DNA of 64,000 nucleotides from Reticulitermes speratus (taxonomy: Eukaryota; Arthropoda; Insecta; Blattodea; Rhinotermitidae): NCBI GenBank assembly GCA_021186555.1, contig JAJKFL010000003.1, positions 34,274,908 through 34,338,907 on the forward strand. The letters run 5' to 3'. A program made the position numbers and the translations under genes. Under the pieces are notes generated by a model. That model did no database searches, was not told the origin of the DNA, and saw only the letters and a program-made list of their open reading frames with translations. Positions 11,500 through 23,042 of the stretch are shown here, one piece after another. Position 1 is the first letter of the stretch. Every line of letters begins with the position of its first letter.

Positions 11500-11850
11500 T
11501 CAGGTAAAGAAAACTACGTGTGCTCCGTTATCACGAAACTAATTTACTGGTTACAGTGCACAGGGTATTTCATTCGGAATTTGATGGGGCACCAACAGTG
11601 AAAATATCTATCTATGAGTGGTGGAAGTTACTCGCTGAGAGTGCTTGCATTTATAAAGGGAAAAGCCCCAGTAAGCAATCAGGAACTGAATCTGATGTGA
11701 CTGAGGTAGAATTGCTTTCGTTCGCAGCCAAAGAAAATCAACAAGATAGACTGCCCGGCAATTAAGCATGCCACAATCGGCAGTGCTCAAAATTCTGCGA
11801 AATCGTTTGAGATTTAAAATTGAACACATGACAATTGTTGAAACATTTCA
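11500..11850 (+). pseudogene. dead transposase N-terminal helix-turn-helix fragment (Tc1/mariner-like, DUF4817-type)
   Basis: The frame from 11520 reads MLRYHETNLLVTVHRVFHSE, then DGAPTVKISIYEWWKLL and ACIYKGKSP. This is the pattern of an N-terminal DNA-binding region common in insect Tc1/mariner-like transposases (R-F-x-x-x-F, S-I-Y-x-W, G-C/A-x-x-x-G-K). It stops at 11763-11765. The downstream part of the same domain continues in another frame from 11759 as QLSMPQSAVLKILRNRLRFK, equivalent to the family's R-Q-L-x-x-P-Q-x-T-V-x-x-I-L-R-x-R-L. A frameshift therefore lies near 11,745-11,760. No catalytic DDE/D residues are present. The minus-strand frame is a shadow. Confidence 0.7.
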
Positions 11851-13265
11851 CAGTTCGTTACGGATTCTGCGGTGACATAAGTCAAAAACTGAAGACTATA
11901 ATTTTGCAGCCAGAATTTTGTTTAGTAACCAGAGTAACAGGTTGGAGCCCCCTGACTCATGCAATCAAATCCACAGGCATCAAGGGAGTAGTTGCTAGAA
12001 AAGGCTGGTAATCTAATAACCACACATGAAAGTCCCCCCGAACCATATAAATACATGTCTTATTAGGTCTTGGAAAAGATACTAGTCGAAGATAATTAAA
12101 ACAATTGTTGACGAGTGGATGCGTTGTCCCTGTACGCAAACAAAAAGTAGTCAAATTCACCCTTAGAATTGTCTTGTTTTCTTCTAACAACTCATCCCTT
12201 CCTTCCCATCCTCAGCAACCGAGAAAAGAAAAATAAATTGGGTTTTGGGGTTGGAATCAAGGGGGCCCTCCGTTTGGTCACGGATAATGCTTTTACGAGT
12301 ACCGAGGGGGTTATAAAGAAAATGAAAAACACTGTCTCCACTTTTACACAAGACCAAGTTTTTTTTAAGTGGGGTGAGGGTACCTTCTCCTCCAGCCTAT
12401 TGCTCTCTGTTTCCCTCCCCCCACTACTCCGACAATTCTGTTCCATTTTCTCTTATTTTTACTCTCCTATACCTTTAAGGTTCTTCAATTCCCTCTCCAC
12501 CTATAGCTTCATTGTTCTTGTAATCCCATTATATCACTTCCACCACACAATCCATCTAACGTAAGAAACAAGCCACTTGGTTAGAGATACATAATTATTG
12601 ATAAATTCTTCAGACATATACTCAAAATGTATAACGTATTTAGCATATGCGCTGAAGAAATTCTTTACATGAACACACACATGTAATGTCGAAATTATAT
12701 TGCTATCGATAGAAAAAAGAAGCAGTTTTTAAAAGTTTTCCTAAAAAGTGAAGTTTTAAATGCACGGACAAGGACACTAAGAGTTTCATATCCCTTTGTA
12801 GACTGTACGGACGCCTTTAGATGATCCCTTTTAATTTTGTGGACTTCCAGACATATGACGTATGTATTCTGCAGTAGTCTAGGTCATATTAATTCTGTTC
12901 TATAACGGGTTTCTTTTTTAACTAATTAGTAAGCATAATCATAACTTATTTAACTAAGTACGTAACTAATGGGTTCTCGTAATCACAGTAACGAATCGTC
13001 CTGTTTTAAAAAAGGCACTCATTTTTGTGAGTTGCTAAGCAGGACCCTTATTATTTCTTCCGTCGAAACAACGACAAAGTTTAACACCGACAAAATAGTG
13101 TCCCGTTTTCAAGAATTTACTCTGGTGCATCACATTTTAATCTGTGTTGCAATTTCTTTTAGCTTTTGAGCTTATAATCGTCGGATAGCACGACAGTAGC
13201 AACACCAAGACCTGTAATATCTTACGTACTTACTGCAGTGCAATGAGCGCTGTTTTATTCTATGC
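11851..13265. other. no gene seen
   Basis: Contains a polypyrimidine-rich stretch at 12390-12560 whose 131-codon frame (12169-12564) is low complexity. Nothing else is recognised. Confidence 0.5.
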
Positions 13266-13269
13266 ATAA

Positions 13270-13520
13270 CGTCACTGTGAGCCGTCATTTCCGGTCTCTG
13301 GCGCAGGGTAAAGACGGATAGACGAATAGAAAAGAAGTCGCGTTCACACTTTGCCTGTACCCGCTTGCACAGTAGGCCTACAGTAGCCCTGTGTAACGGT
13401 ACCCAGCATAACGGCCCGCCAGGCGGAGAAGCACTGGGCATGAGCTCCGGCAGCTCCCGGCAAAAGCATCGCCGTATCGCCCTGCTCCCTCATGTACACC
13501 GTCTATCCGGCAAGTCATGA
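13270..13520. other. isolated GC-rich stretch
   Basis: About 250 bases clearly richer in GC and CpG than the flanks (for example CGGCCCGCCAGGCGGAG at about 13411). The 89-codon minus-strand frame (13172-13441) starts MPSASPPGG and has no recognised domain. It could be a CpG-rich regulatory region, an exon or an old SINE cluster. Confidence 0.25.
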
Positions 13521-14145
13521 TCAATAATTACCAACCACTGTATTGTTGTTGGTTAGTTGAATTGGATTGTGTTATAGGAACTGACTGTGGGTGTATAAGC
13601 TTATAGCAGCAGCTGAAATACAGAAAAACTATTATGTGTCCTGAAATCACACACGTTATAGGCTATTCTTAACATCGATTTAGATCTTAAGTTCCGTGCA
13701 TTCTCTTTTGTCTAATATCACTTTTCTTCTAATGAAACCATAACCTACAACGGGTCTTGTTATTAAATAATTTTCACATTTTTTTAAAATTTCTTTCTGA
13801 TTAATCCAGAATCAACAAATAAACCATGGTAATAAACCCTTTTACGAAAATGTCAGAAATGATTTAGAATAAATATAACAAACAGAACTTAAGCCTTCGA
13901 ACATTTCGGAACCTGAATTTCACGTACGGTACATCAGAGAATATAAACATTGCCGTCCCTTTATCACTGTGTCGATTAAAACCACAACCCAGTGATCCTG
14001 TTTAGCGAAGTGTCGCTCCTTAGTACGAGAGTAATACCATCCCGTGTGACCAAAACGCAAAGATTGAAATGCCAAAGGACACTGTACACTCAGCAACCAC
14101 TATGTCTTAATGGGCTAAGTAATGATTGAAACTATACTTTTTGTT

Positions 14146-14149
14146 GGTC

Positions 14150-14183
<34 letters not shown>

Positions 14184-14238
14184 GTTGTTGTTGATGTCAT
14201 CCCCACCACCACCATCATCATAATCATCATCATCATCA
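14146..14238. repeat. compound (ATT)n/(GTT)n/(CAT)n microsatellite
   Basis: ATT units grade into GTT and then into CCA/CAT units; the minus-strand frame encodes poly-Ile and poly-Met from these repeats. Confidence 0.95.
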
Positions 14239-14747
14239 CTTTTTCAACTGGCGACGTGTCTCCAAAGCACCAAAGTATACCCAATACGCTATGACTAAAG
14301 AAGTATATTATCATTTACTTTCTATGGGTGTCAAACGTGGTGTCTTTGAAGGAGAACATAAATTATATATTCCTCGAAAACGGCGTATAGGAGGCTATTT
14401 GGACGCAAATAGAATGGAATTGATGGTTATTCTAGTTATACGGGTCTTGTAGTGTTGTTAGGGCAGTAGTGAGTGACTGATTTATTTAGTTAGTGATTTA
14501 TTTATGTGGAGACAAGGAAAGTTGAAAAATAAGTTTGCGACTTGTGGACCTAGGGAGCTCTTCAAGCATTTCGCTGCATGAACTGGATTATCTTCAGAAA
14601 AACAATAAAAGACTAAAAACAACTCACTGCAAATGAGTTTACAGCTACCAAAGTGAGTTGCGTAATGCTGCGTGTTAGAAGCCTGGCAAGCACATGAATA
14701 TTTGTATTCAGGATGAAATGAGATTCACGGGTCATACTTTAACTTGC

Positions 14748-14749
14748 TG

Positions 14750-14782
<33 letters not shown>
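14748..14782. repeat. (TAC)n microsatellite
   Basis: About 11 pure CTA/TAC units. Confidence 0.97.
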
Positions 14783-15094
14783 AAGTGGAAATTTACAAGA
14801 AAACGTCACAAGTAAATTATATTAGAGCATTCGAAGGTATCTGCTGCAATCCATCTTGAGGGTATAAGAGTACTGGAAACGTTGCTAACCAAACGTAAGG
14901 CTAAGATATGTCTTAGCCTCGAAAATCGCCGCAGAGAAGGAAGTATTGTTTGTCCTGCCACGTAATAGGCCAATTAACAAGGAGCTGGAAATGGGTCGGA
15001 TCATCTGAGCACATAGAAAATAAGAAAATGTGGCATATTTGGAGGGCAGTAAGATAATTTATCATAACGGAATAGATAACAAACAAACTGATGT

Positions 15095-15385
15095 CTAGAG
15101 CTTTATGCTGACTTCTGTGGATACAGAGTACACGTGCAGCAGAGGGTCAATCTCCACGTAGTCACCACTGAAATGAAACATTTGTCCCACCGTGGCACTA
15201 AGGCATATATTCCTGCGTAGAAGAAATCGGCGTCACATGTCTGTTACCTGTAGGTGACACCTTGCTTCACGTCGGAGTGTGTTGCAAATACCTGCCAGCC
15301 AAGTGCTTCTTAAGGGGCACAGGGAAGTGGAAATTTCTCGAGTGAGACATCAGGACCGTAGGGAGGATGGTTCATAACCTCCCAG
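15095..15385 (-). pseudogene. dead mariner transposase, C-terminal fragment
   Basis: The minus strand from about 15385 reads WEVMNHPPYGPDVSLEKF, the region of the third catalytic Asp in mariner DD34D transposases (HPPYSPDL-type motif). It continues in the same frame with internal stops as DADFFYAGIYALVPRWDKCF, the C-terminal signature ADFY-x-x-GI-x-x-L-V-x-R-x-DKC. A shift then brings in FSGDYVEI, the family's terminal G-D/N-YVE block. The frame has two stop codons and one frameshift. The first two catalytic Asp residues and the N-terminus are missing upstream. Not functional. Confidence 0.85.
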
Positions 15386-15557
15386 GTATAGCGCCATAAC
15401 CAGTCACAAGTCTGGTTTCAAATATGGGGTTCAGGGCCTTATACACAGTGAAATGGCAATGATGACATAAGCGAAAGTTTTTTTTTGGGGGGGGGGAGCT
15501 GGGCTGCTGAATAACGACAGTTTCCTAATACTTATCAAAGGCAGTTATGTGTTATCA

Positions 15558-15558
15558 C

Positions 15559-15595
<37 letters not shown>
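15558..15595. repeat. (AAT)n microsatellite
   Basis: About 12 pure trinucleotide units. A degenerate GAT/CAT patch with a small palindrome (GATGATGATCATCATC, about 15656-15671) follows at 15650-15690. Confidence 0.95.
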
Positions 15596-15695
15596 GGTTG
15601 CAGTGAAGAAAAATTTACCGGTTAAAAATGACTAAGAACTACGGTAGAATTATGATGATGATGATCATCATCGTCATCGTCATGAACATGACGTA

Positions 15696-17616
15696 GACAA
15701 CGATAACGATGACAATAATACTGCTGACCACTACTGTGGTGATAACGAAGATAACCACTGTCTAGGGCACTTATCAGATTAGCAGTCGTTGCAACCTCTG
15801 CAAGAAAGTGTTTCTTGGATTTGCAGCGTTCCTGTTGTCAGCTTAGTGTACTGGTTTTGGTCTTAATGTTCGTGTCTGTGATGTTCCACCGTCTATTTCT
15901 ATACGATGCAAAGCAACCCTTGCACACTGGAAACCAACAGATAGGTCCTGCAGTAACTGCAAAGATAGATGAAGTATCAGCTCTTTTCCTTCGGTATGCA
16001 GGAGAACCATGCTGGGATGCAGGATTAAGTCATTTCTTCTCGTGCTGTTTCTTTCTCATTTCCTCTTTTGCTCTTCTTTCTCATTGTAATGGATGCTAAG
16101 CGTGAAGAAAGAGAGACAGGCATAGACTAGGACAAAATAGTCGTACGAGTTTTAAAGTTTCAAGAACAGCAGAGCAATAAATTGGCGGGTACAGATGGCG
16201 CTGGTATCACCTTTTATGTTACAAAGCTCACCTTTTCAATCCCATTTGCGACGCATGCGCAGTGGTTTGTACCCCACGCGGATCTTATGGTGTGTGTGTG
16301 TGTCGCATATCGTTTTATTTTTTATTTTAAGACTTGCAGAACGATTTAAACATGGAGATTCTACGTCCTTAAGCGTCTGTATTTACAAAGAAAAAGTATT
16401 TGTAGTTTATACGTGTATTATAAATACGTAGCAGTACCATGATCTGGGTTGATTTTACATAAATGTTTTGTTTGTAAAGTTGGTATGGATTACACACTTG
16501 TGAGAGGACTGGTTTTGCTATGAAACTGCATGCAGCAAGGTGTTGGCTTGATTTAAGGACAAAATGGTGTAATAAAACACTTGGTTAGAGAATCAGGCGC
16601 TCCGTTTACCTTTTCGAATGTTTCAATTGAACAGTGAGCAGACAGAAATGAAAGAAACAAGTCTGTGTTCAGTTTTTTGATGGACATTGAAAAAGGGTGT
16701 AGTAGTTTCCTCATACACATAAATTTAAATTAACATATGCTGAATTCTGCAAACATGCAAACTTAATTTGATTTTACTAGCGCAGCAAGTAAATATTTTT
16801 TTCATTCATGTTTAGCATCCAATTTTACTTACATTATCTACTGACTACCTACTACTTAAGTTTACTGAACAATGTCATGTAATGTTTTCTTGAGTAAATT
16901 TCGTACGTACTTTTACTTCTCTGTTTCAAATGCTGAAGTCGGATAAGTGAGTAAAGACTTGCGTCGTGACGAATGCGCACATTTCGTGTAATTAACTAAA
17001 AAGCGTAATGAAATTATTCCACATCAGAGACCTTGTTAGGCAGCAAACAATTGTGTAACTAGTTAAGAAATTCCTTTCGCTTTTAATGAATCCAAATTCA
17101 CAAAACAATGCCAAGAACTGACAGATAAACACAATGTAAAAATAACTGTGCCTATTAGGCAGATAATTGGGCCCGATCAGGTAATGCAGGCGCATATATG
17201 ACGAAACGTTTCGTCATGCCTGTCCGTCCGTCCTAATGGAGAAACTCTGCTTCTGCTAGACGGATTTTCGTGAACTTTTATATTGAGTGGCTTTACTAAC
17301 ATCTGTCGAGAAAATTCAAATTTTCTTAACATCGGAAAAAAGTAAGAGGCACGTATAATCTAAATCTGTGATAACGAGGATAAGGATGGTTCTCAAATCG
17401 TTGGTTTACTCACTGTTCAGCCACCTGAGGCGGCTGCTGACCCTAGAAAGGTTTATTGAACCAAGAGACATTTTACATGAAGAGATAGTATATTAATGAT
17501 CCTTTATGTGCCGTATTTCGTCATGCGATTTACATGATTCATAATCAAGGAAAATAAAAGGTGCAATCGTAATATTATAAATTATTGATTTTGTGCAGGA
17601 ATATGAAATTTGGTAT
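15696..17616. other. no gene seen
   Basis: A 94-codon frame at 15815-16099 is Cys/Phe-rich and unrecognised. A short GT run lies at about 16290-16304, and a perfect 20-bp palindrome at 17198-17217. Confidence 0.5.
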
Positions 17617-17630
17617 GTAGATATATTATT

Positions 17631-17987
17631 TTTCCCCAATGTTTCGACAGCCCCTTGGGGGCCAGGCCGCCTCATTTTTCGAGGCTTCGCGATCACACTT
17701 TTTAGACACACCACATTCGGTAGGACTCCTCTGGACGAGGGACCAACAGACATCCACGCTCCCGGTTGGATTTTTTTTTTTGTCTGTCCGGGGTTTTTCC
17801 CATTCGATCCATTTTTGTACTGTTTTATATCCTTTTTCGTCCTTCATATCACTTTCCGTTCCATGCTACCGTCCTTTCAACAAACACGACACAAACATCC
17901 ATGCCCCCGGTGGGATTCGAACCCACAATCCCAGTAAGCGAGCGGCCGAAGACCAACGCCTTAGACCGCACGGCCACTGGGATCGGC
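17631..17987 (-). mobile_element. SINE family C (tRNA-Leu-like head), rearranged copy
   Basis: The minus strand starts CGATCCCAGTGGCCGTGCGG then TCTAAGGCG (A-box) and GGGTTCGAATCCC (B-box). It ends GGGCTGTCGAAACATTGGGG. Flanks are GTAGATATATTATT (17617-17630) and GTAGATATAGTATT (17988-18001), a 14-bp target-site duplication with one mismatch. Unlike the other two copies, about 125-145 bases with an A-rich end (poly-T on plus at 17771) lie between two near-repeats of CATCCACGCTCCCGG (17751 and 17896). The 114- and 140-codon frames here are SINE translations. Confidence 0.85.
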
Positions 17988-18234
17988 GTAGATATAGTAT
18001 TACTGTACCTAAATATTTTCTAGGGAATATTGTTATTATTGTTATTGTTACATGGAATTGAAATTTGACGTTGTGGGTGACCTATTAACTGAAAATAGAA
18101 AAAATCAATACAAACATATAAATAACAAGTACTTCAAAGAAATATGATGAGACCCTATTAACAATAATAGTGTTCTGTGATATGTCTAGGCCTACAACAA
18201 TTAACTGTTTAAAGATGAAAATTAACGTGCATTG

Positions 18235-18400
18235 TATTTAATTGCCGCTTCCGTACCGTGCAGTAAACAGGCTCTCTCTCCCCTATAGATACCAATAATG
18301 TAATGCAGTACAGGGAAGTAATCTGTTTTTATTCTGCAAACATTATAAAATACACAAATACACGTAGTGGATACAATGTAAAATTTCTTAATGTTAAACC
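18235..18400 (-). repeat. dispersed unclassified repeat (copy 2)
   Basis: On the minus strand TTGCAGAATAAAAACAGATT, ACTTCCCTGTACTGCATTAC and GCCTGTTTACTGCACGGTAC. It aligns with the minus-strand repeat at 8.81-8.91 kb. The 66-codon frame reads KTDYFPVLHYIIGIY and ACLLHGTE, resembling a peptide often seen in unreviewed insect annotations. I treat it as a repeat and not as a gene. Confidence 0.4.
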
Positions 18401-18465
18401 TTGTGGTACATATAGTAACCACAAAGATTCAAGTCGTTAAATTACACGTTGCAATTAAGAGGTTA

Positions 18466-18749
18466 GCCGATCCCAGTGGCCGTGCGGTCTAAGGCGTGGG
18501 TCTTCGGCCGCTCGCTTACTAGGATCGTGGGTTCGAATCCCACCGGGAGCATGGATGTCTGTCTCTTGTGAGTGTTGTGTTTTGTCAGGTAGAGGTCTCT
18601 GCGACGGGCTGGTCCCTCTTCCACAGGAGTCCTATCGACTGTGGTGTGTCTCAAATGTGTGATCATGAAACCTCGACGAAACGAGGAGGCCCAGGCCCAT
18701 ATAGGGCTGTCGAACCATAGGAAAGGAGAAAAAAAAGAGAGAGAGAGAG
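18466..18749 (+). mobile_element. SINE family C, nearly complete copy
   Basis: The tRNA-Leu-like head (GTGGCCGTGCGGTCTAAGGC, GGGTTCGAATCCCACC) is followed by GCATGGATGTCTG, GTAGAGGTCTCTGCGACGGG, GGTCCCTC, the 3' end ATATAGGGCTGTCGAACCAT and an A/GA-rich tail. A possible 8-bp duplication AGAGGTTA lies at 18458-18465 and 18750-18757, though the GA tail makes it ambiguous. Confidence 0.9.
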
Positions 18750-18759
18750 AGAGGTTAAA

Positions 18760-20089
18760 GTTTAATGTTATTGTTTATGTTGTTTATGCAGTTGAGCTGC
18801 TGTAGAATGTTAATGTCATGTCATGTACACACGCAGTTACAGGAGTTAACTAGTAGAAGCGCATAATGTCACAAGTAAGAATATTCCTAATTTCAGCGAA
18901 GTCTATGTCAAGAAAACATGCGAACCAATATTCGAATCCGTGGCGGAACCGACAGTTTTGATTGATATTTTTCAGTTTTCCTCGGGTTCTGCTGACATTC
19001 GAGTAGTGCTTATGTTAAAACCTGACAGTTGTATCTGCATCCCTCTTAGCGTATGGCTTGAAATTGGTATGTCCTATGCGAAATTCGTAAGAGAGAACTG
19101 AAGTAGGTCACGCTCGTTACATTATTCTTTTTCAGATCACTGTCCTTAATAATCATCATTCCCTTAAGTGGTAATATTGCAGCCGATACAAACCCGTTCA
19201 ATAAAGAGTACCTCTCATTCGGCAGAACACATCGTCAGCTCTTCGACAAGTAAGTCTAGTGTCCATAATCTAAGCACTGATTTCTGTACTATACTTCATT
19301 TGAGATCTCTAAAATTGTGCGAGATTTGAGGTACTCACATTTCCGTAATAATAGTAGGTCACGGTTTTCAATCTTGCATTTTCTCTTGTACATTTCTGTA
19401 TATTTGCCTCTAGAAATTTTATGCTTAGCTTCTATAATGACCAGTTGTTTCTTCTGTGTAGAGCGGAAGTTGTTGAAACCAAATCCATGTGAAATATTCT
19501 ACGTTATGTAAATAAAATGCATTTTCGTTTATACTGCAATAATCATGCTTTCCGCAGACTTTTAAAATATGTAAAAGAGAATATTTCGATGCGGATATAG
19601 AGGGATAAATGTCAGCCAAATTTTGAGATGTCATTCCTATGAACCGGGCGTTCCAGGAAGTGTTTTGTGGTACAGACTCTAACTTCTAATTATTTTAATA
19701 TTGACAATGTTTAGTTTTAGTTACGACGCTTTTAAAGGATCCTTCCCGACACTGCTTGGAGCTTGTGTATGACGACGATGCAACCATTCAGCCTATTGTA
19801 AATCTAGCGTCACAATATCCGTTTTGACAAATCGCATGTCGTCAAATTTAGCACGCCATTGATTCCATTGGCTGTCAGCCAGCCCTTCTTACCCAGTAAC
19901 TTGTGCTGGAAAAAGGATATAAGAGCAAACTTCGAAAAATGAAATAGTTGATTGTGTTCCTCTGATTTATCGTGTAGGCCCACTGCTTTCATTTCATAAA
20001 AGTATTGTTGGTAACAATACTCATGCCTCAGCGTTAAACTTTGAACCTGTTTCATGAATGAAAATGTACAGAGCCTTGTAGGCTGATCG
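18760..20089. other. no gene seen
   Basis: AT-rich sequence; frames of 64-69 codons at 19.3-19.6 kb are unrecognised. Confidence 0.5.
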
Positions 20090-20142
20090 GTGATTACCAA
20101 TGTTTCGGATGAAACCGGTGCCTCCATCTGCAGTGTCACTTC
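20090..20142 (-). repeat. hammerhead-like relic, ACGT-type family
   Basis: On the minus strand: GTGACA, then CTGCAGA (one change from CTGAAGA), TGGAGG..CATCC as a weakened stem II, GAAAC, ATTGGTA, then ATCACC, which can pair with GTGA upstream. The translated frame gives LQMEAPVSSETLV, a variant of a string common in insect automated annotations. The 109-codon frame 19810-20139 is this relic plus unrelated sequence. Confidence 0.45.
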
Positions 20143-20401
20143 GATACGTTATTAAGCACGAATCCAAATCCATGTGATATTAACAAGCACAAATTTAAAT
20201 AGGAACAAAAGTGTGGCCAGTTCAGGTGCAAGAAGTCTTATAGCCTTAATGGGCCTCTTTGTTGAAATGCAGTCATTTATATAGAGAAATGCAGGTAATG
20301 ACGCGAAATTACAGCATGTTCCGAGATTTGTGGCTTTCACAGCCGTGTTGTTGAGGCTTCTGCTCTTGTGGGACATGACACTGCGTCGCTGAGTATTCGG
20401 T

Positions 20402-20446
20402 TTCCTGCGTTTCGAATGACCGTTTTGCCTTTATCTTCAAGGTTAC
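20402..20446 (-). repeat. hammerhead-like relic (degenerate)
   Basis: The minus strand reads AACCTTGAAGAT, then AAAGGC..CATTC and GAAACGCAGG: the same order of core, hairpin region and GAAAC, but with an altered core and triplet. Confidence 0.3.
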
Positions 20447-20553
20447 AGAGGTCCGCTACGCAGCTTCATATCCCACAGGAACGGAATTGCTTTGTAGGAT
20501 ATTCTTTGCTGGTGTACAATATTAGAGCAAAATAATTGTGTTTTTACTTGTTA

Positions 20554-20828
20554 TATGGACGCCTGGATAGCGTAGTCAGTGTAGTGACTTAGGGTACGGG
20601 TTCGACGATCCAGGCTTCGAATCCTTGCAGAGCGCAGAAAATTATATTCTCCACAACGGCCAGACCGGCTCCGGGACCCATTCAATGGGTAAGGGGTTTC
20701 TTTAATGAGGATAAGAGCAGCCGGGGCCTCAAGTTGATCACTGACTTCCATTTAATGCCAGTGTTAAGAATTAATTGAGCTATACTTCTCCACCCTCTAC
20801 GTGCCTTCATGGCATGGACGGCGACAAA
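20554..20828 (+). mobile_element. SINE family A, near full length
   Basis: A-box-like ATAGCGTAGTCAGTGTAGTG and B-box-like GGCTTCGAATCCTTG. The body includes CCATTCAATGGGTAAGGGG, GAGCTATACTTCTCC and GTGCCTTCATGGCATG. A likely duplication TTTACTTGTTA (20543-20553) / TTTACCTGTTA (20829-20839) has one mismatch, although TTTACC also occurs in SINE tails. The minus-strand 66- and 89-codon frames are shadows. Confidence 0.85.
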
Positions 20829-20973
20829 TTTACCTGTTAGCATGCGTAACACATACGAACCAATTACACGATGGCAGGCTGGATGTACTTCCAAGTCCGT
20901 CAGGATGTATGCTTTTCGACAGCTATAGCCATTGTTGTTTATGTCTGGCATAACATTGTTAAAGAAGTATGCA

Positions 20974-21020
20974 TTCCTTCTTTCTTTCTTAGTTTCTTTC
21001 TTTCGTTTTTTTTTTTCGTA
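20974..21020. repeat. pyrimidine-rich (CTTT)n tract
   Basis: Degenerate CTTT units ending in a T-run. Confidence 0.85.
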
Positions 21021-22416
21021 ACAGTTGACCCTAGGAAATTGTGGTATTTTTTGATATTATGATGATGAAGTTATGTAGATTATTGAGAAATGTTTTCGTC
21101 CACAGTACAGAGATATCGTGTCGTGTTCTCATTTTATGCAGTCCCAGTGGTTCGTCTAATCACAATTTACCCCTCGTTCTTCAATGAAAACCCCGCAGCG
21201 ACAAACATCTGGACGAGACTTACAGTTAACAGTCTTCGTACAATGGCCGTATAGATGGTCACTATCAAAGATATCCAGCTTAGTAGGTCCCTATGTAGGC
21301 CTAAGGCAGTTGTGATGCACCGGTATTGACCTTCTCGTGAATAGTTATACACGTTACCAAATTATAAAGCCGTTTATTAGTCAGGCCAAAGAGGCAGACC
21401 GTAACATATAAAGACAGTCAAATTGTGGAGTTAGACTCTCGTGTCTCGCTGCACCAAAAGCGGATTGTAATATAGGAGTGTAATGGGTGTCTAAAATGGT
21501 TTCCCGTGGTACTTGTAGGCCTATAGCTCTATAAAATCTGTTTTATTGGCAACCTGTGGTCATCGTTGGGGTGGCGGCTAGCGAGAATAGAACAGTGTGT
21601 TTTGGTTTGTGGGATTGCTAGGGCGAGAGAGGTGGAAAGTTAAAAGGGATAGTCCCTCGCCATCCCGAGTGGGGAGTTGACCAACGGAAAATCTCTGCTG
21701 GGCTGAACATAGGAAACGGAAATTAGCAGATAATAACAGGGAAGAACATCTCTGCCCTACACCGAGCTATAACGAGACCTGAAGTAAAGGGGTGAGTGAG
21801 TCACAGTCTATAATGCTGACCTTTCGTGGCAATGATAATGCAAAGTGGACCAGACACTGTATATATGTACGGTGCTGAGTTATATAAAAGCCGTAATACT
21901 TCCGTCCACTTTGCGGTTCAGGAAGATACATAATTTTTGCTATAGGGTGTGTATGTGGCGACTGATGTTAAAAAAGGAGAAGTTACAGTTTAACTGTAGC
22001 AGCCGTAGTTTCAACCTTGTATGTTGTGCAACTAAATCATTTCGCCACAACATTCAGTTGATGTAACGTGCACACATAAGAAAAGAAACTACTTTGTTAA
22101 TGCTGCAATTCGTGCAGTTCTACTCCTTTCTGCCGTCTATGTTTTTCACTCTTGAACCTGAAAATTGCTTGACCGCCAAACCACATTGGCAAATAGCCCA
22201 AATATTAGTTTATTGTTATCTACTATCATAGGCCTGTCCAAAGACGTCACCAGTTCAATTTAAAATTTCCCTCAGTGAAGTAACCCGATGTTGTTAGAAT
22301 GTTTCTAGTGTTCGGCGCACCATATTCCGGAATAGAACTTGTGATATAGGATTCTAATAAATGTTACTAAAGGTCTTTACTCTTGCGGGTTATTGCACGC
22401 CGTTGGTAGTTATTTT
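21021..22416. other. no gene seen
   Basis: Short frames of up to 73 codons; a slightly GC-rich stretch at 21540-21790 without a recognisable family. Confidence 0.5.
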
Positions 22417-22462
22417 ACTGACGTTTCGGAAGCATGTATGGGTAAATCTTAAAGACTCAAGT
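22417..22462 (-). repeat. hammerhead-like relic (degenerate)
   Basis: The minus strand reads TTTAAGAT, then ACCCATACATGCTTCC, then GAAACGTCAGTAA. The GAAA-ACGT-GTC end is intact but the first core is lost. Confidence 0.35.
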
Positions 22463-22763
22463 AGTGCCAGAAGACTTTGAGCCTATGAGTATTTTTGAAC
22501 CTTTGGATTTGCTGCTGTGTTCTCAGTTACAACAAGTTTGATTTCACACTGACAATAAGGGACCTTAAGCAATCCCTACCAAGTTTATTTTCGGACCTAC
22601 GAGTATATGAGTGATTCCAGAACAGAAGGAAGAGAAGCTTTGTATTGATACTGGCCTATAATCGTTAAGGTCTGTGTTACATGTGACTCGATCTCGAGCT
22701 GCACCTTGTCTTTGTGTATTGTGCCTCCACATTATGGCTATCATTATTACTATCATTATTATT

Positions 22764-23010
22764 CTCGCTACGGACTGGACGGTTCAGGGATCGAATCCCG
22801 GTGGGGCGAGATTTTCCTTACCCGTCCAGACGGGCCCTGGGGGCCCACCCAGCCTCCTATACAATGACTACCGGGTCATTCCCGGGGTAAAGCGGCCGGG
22901 GCGTGACGTTAACCACCAACCCCCGTCAGCACCAAGATAAAAGAAAGAGTAGACCTGTAGCTGTACTCCTCCTTTCTGCCATCATGGCAGGTTATAAGGT
23001 TACATATACT

Positions 23011-23042
<32 letters not shown>
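22764..23042 (+). mobile_element. SINE family A, 5'-truncated, with (ATT)n tail
   Basis: Starts within the tRNA-like head (GGGATCGAATCCCGGTGGGG), runs through CACCCAGCCTCCTATACAAT, GGGGTAAAGCGGCCGGGGCG and CCATCATGGCAGG, and ends in pure ATT units at 23011-23042. The A-box is missing. A CATTATTAT-rich stretch also precedes the element. Confidence 0.85.

Noticed and set aside
12169..12564. 131-codon frame
   Set aside because: Low-complexity Ser/Leu/Pro/Phe translation of a polypyrimidine tract; no domain or splice context.
14000..14060. Ribosomal-like word TTAGTACGAGAGTAAT
   Set aside because: Too short, and the flanks do not match rRNA.
17593..18061. Overlapping 114- and 140-codon frames, the longest in the window
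   Set aside because: They translate the reverse-oriented family C SINE, including its tRNA-like head.
18468..18552. tRNA-Leu gene
   Set aside because: A- and B-boxes are present, but it is fused to a SINE body and tail seen in other copies.
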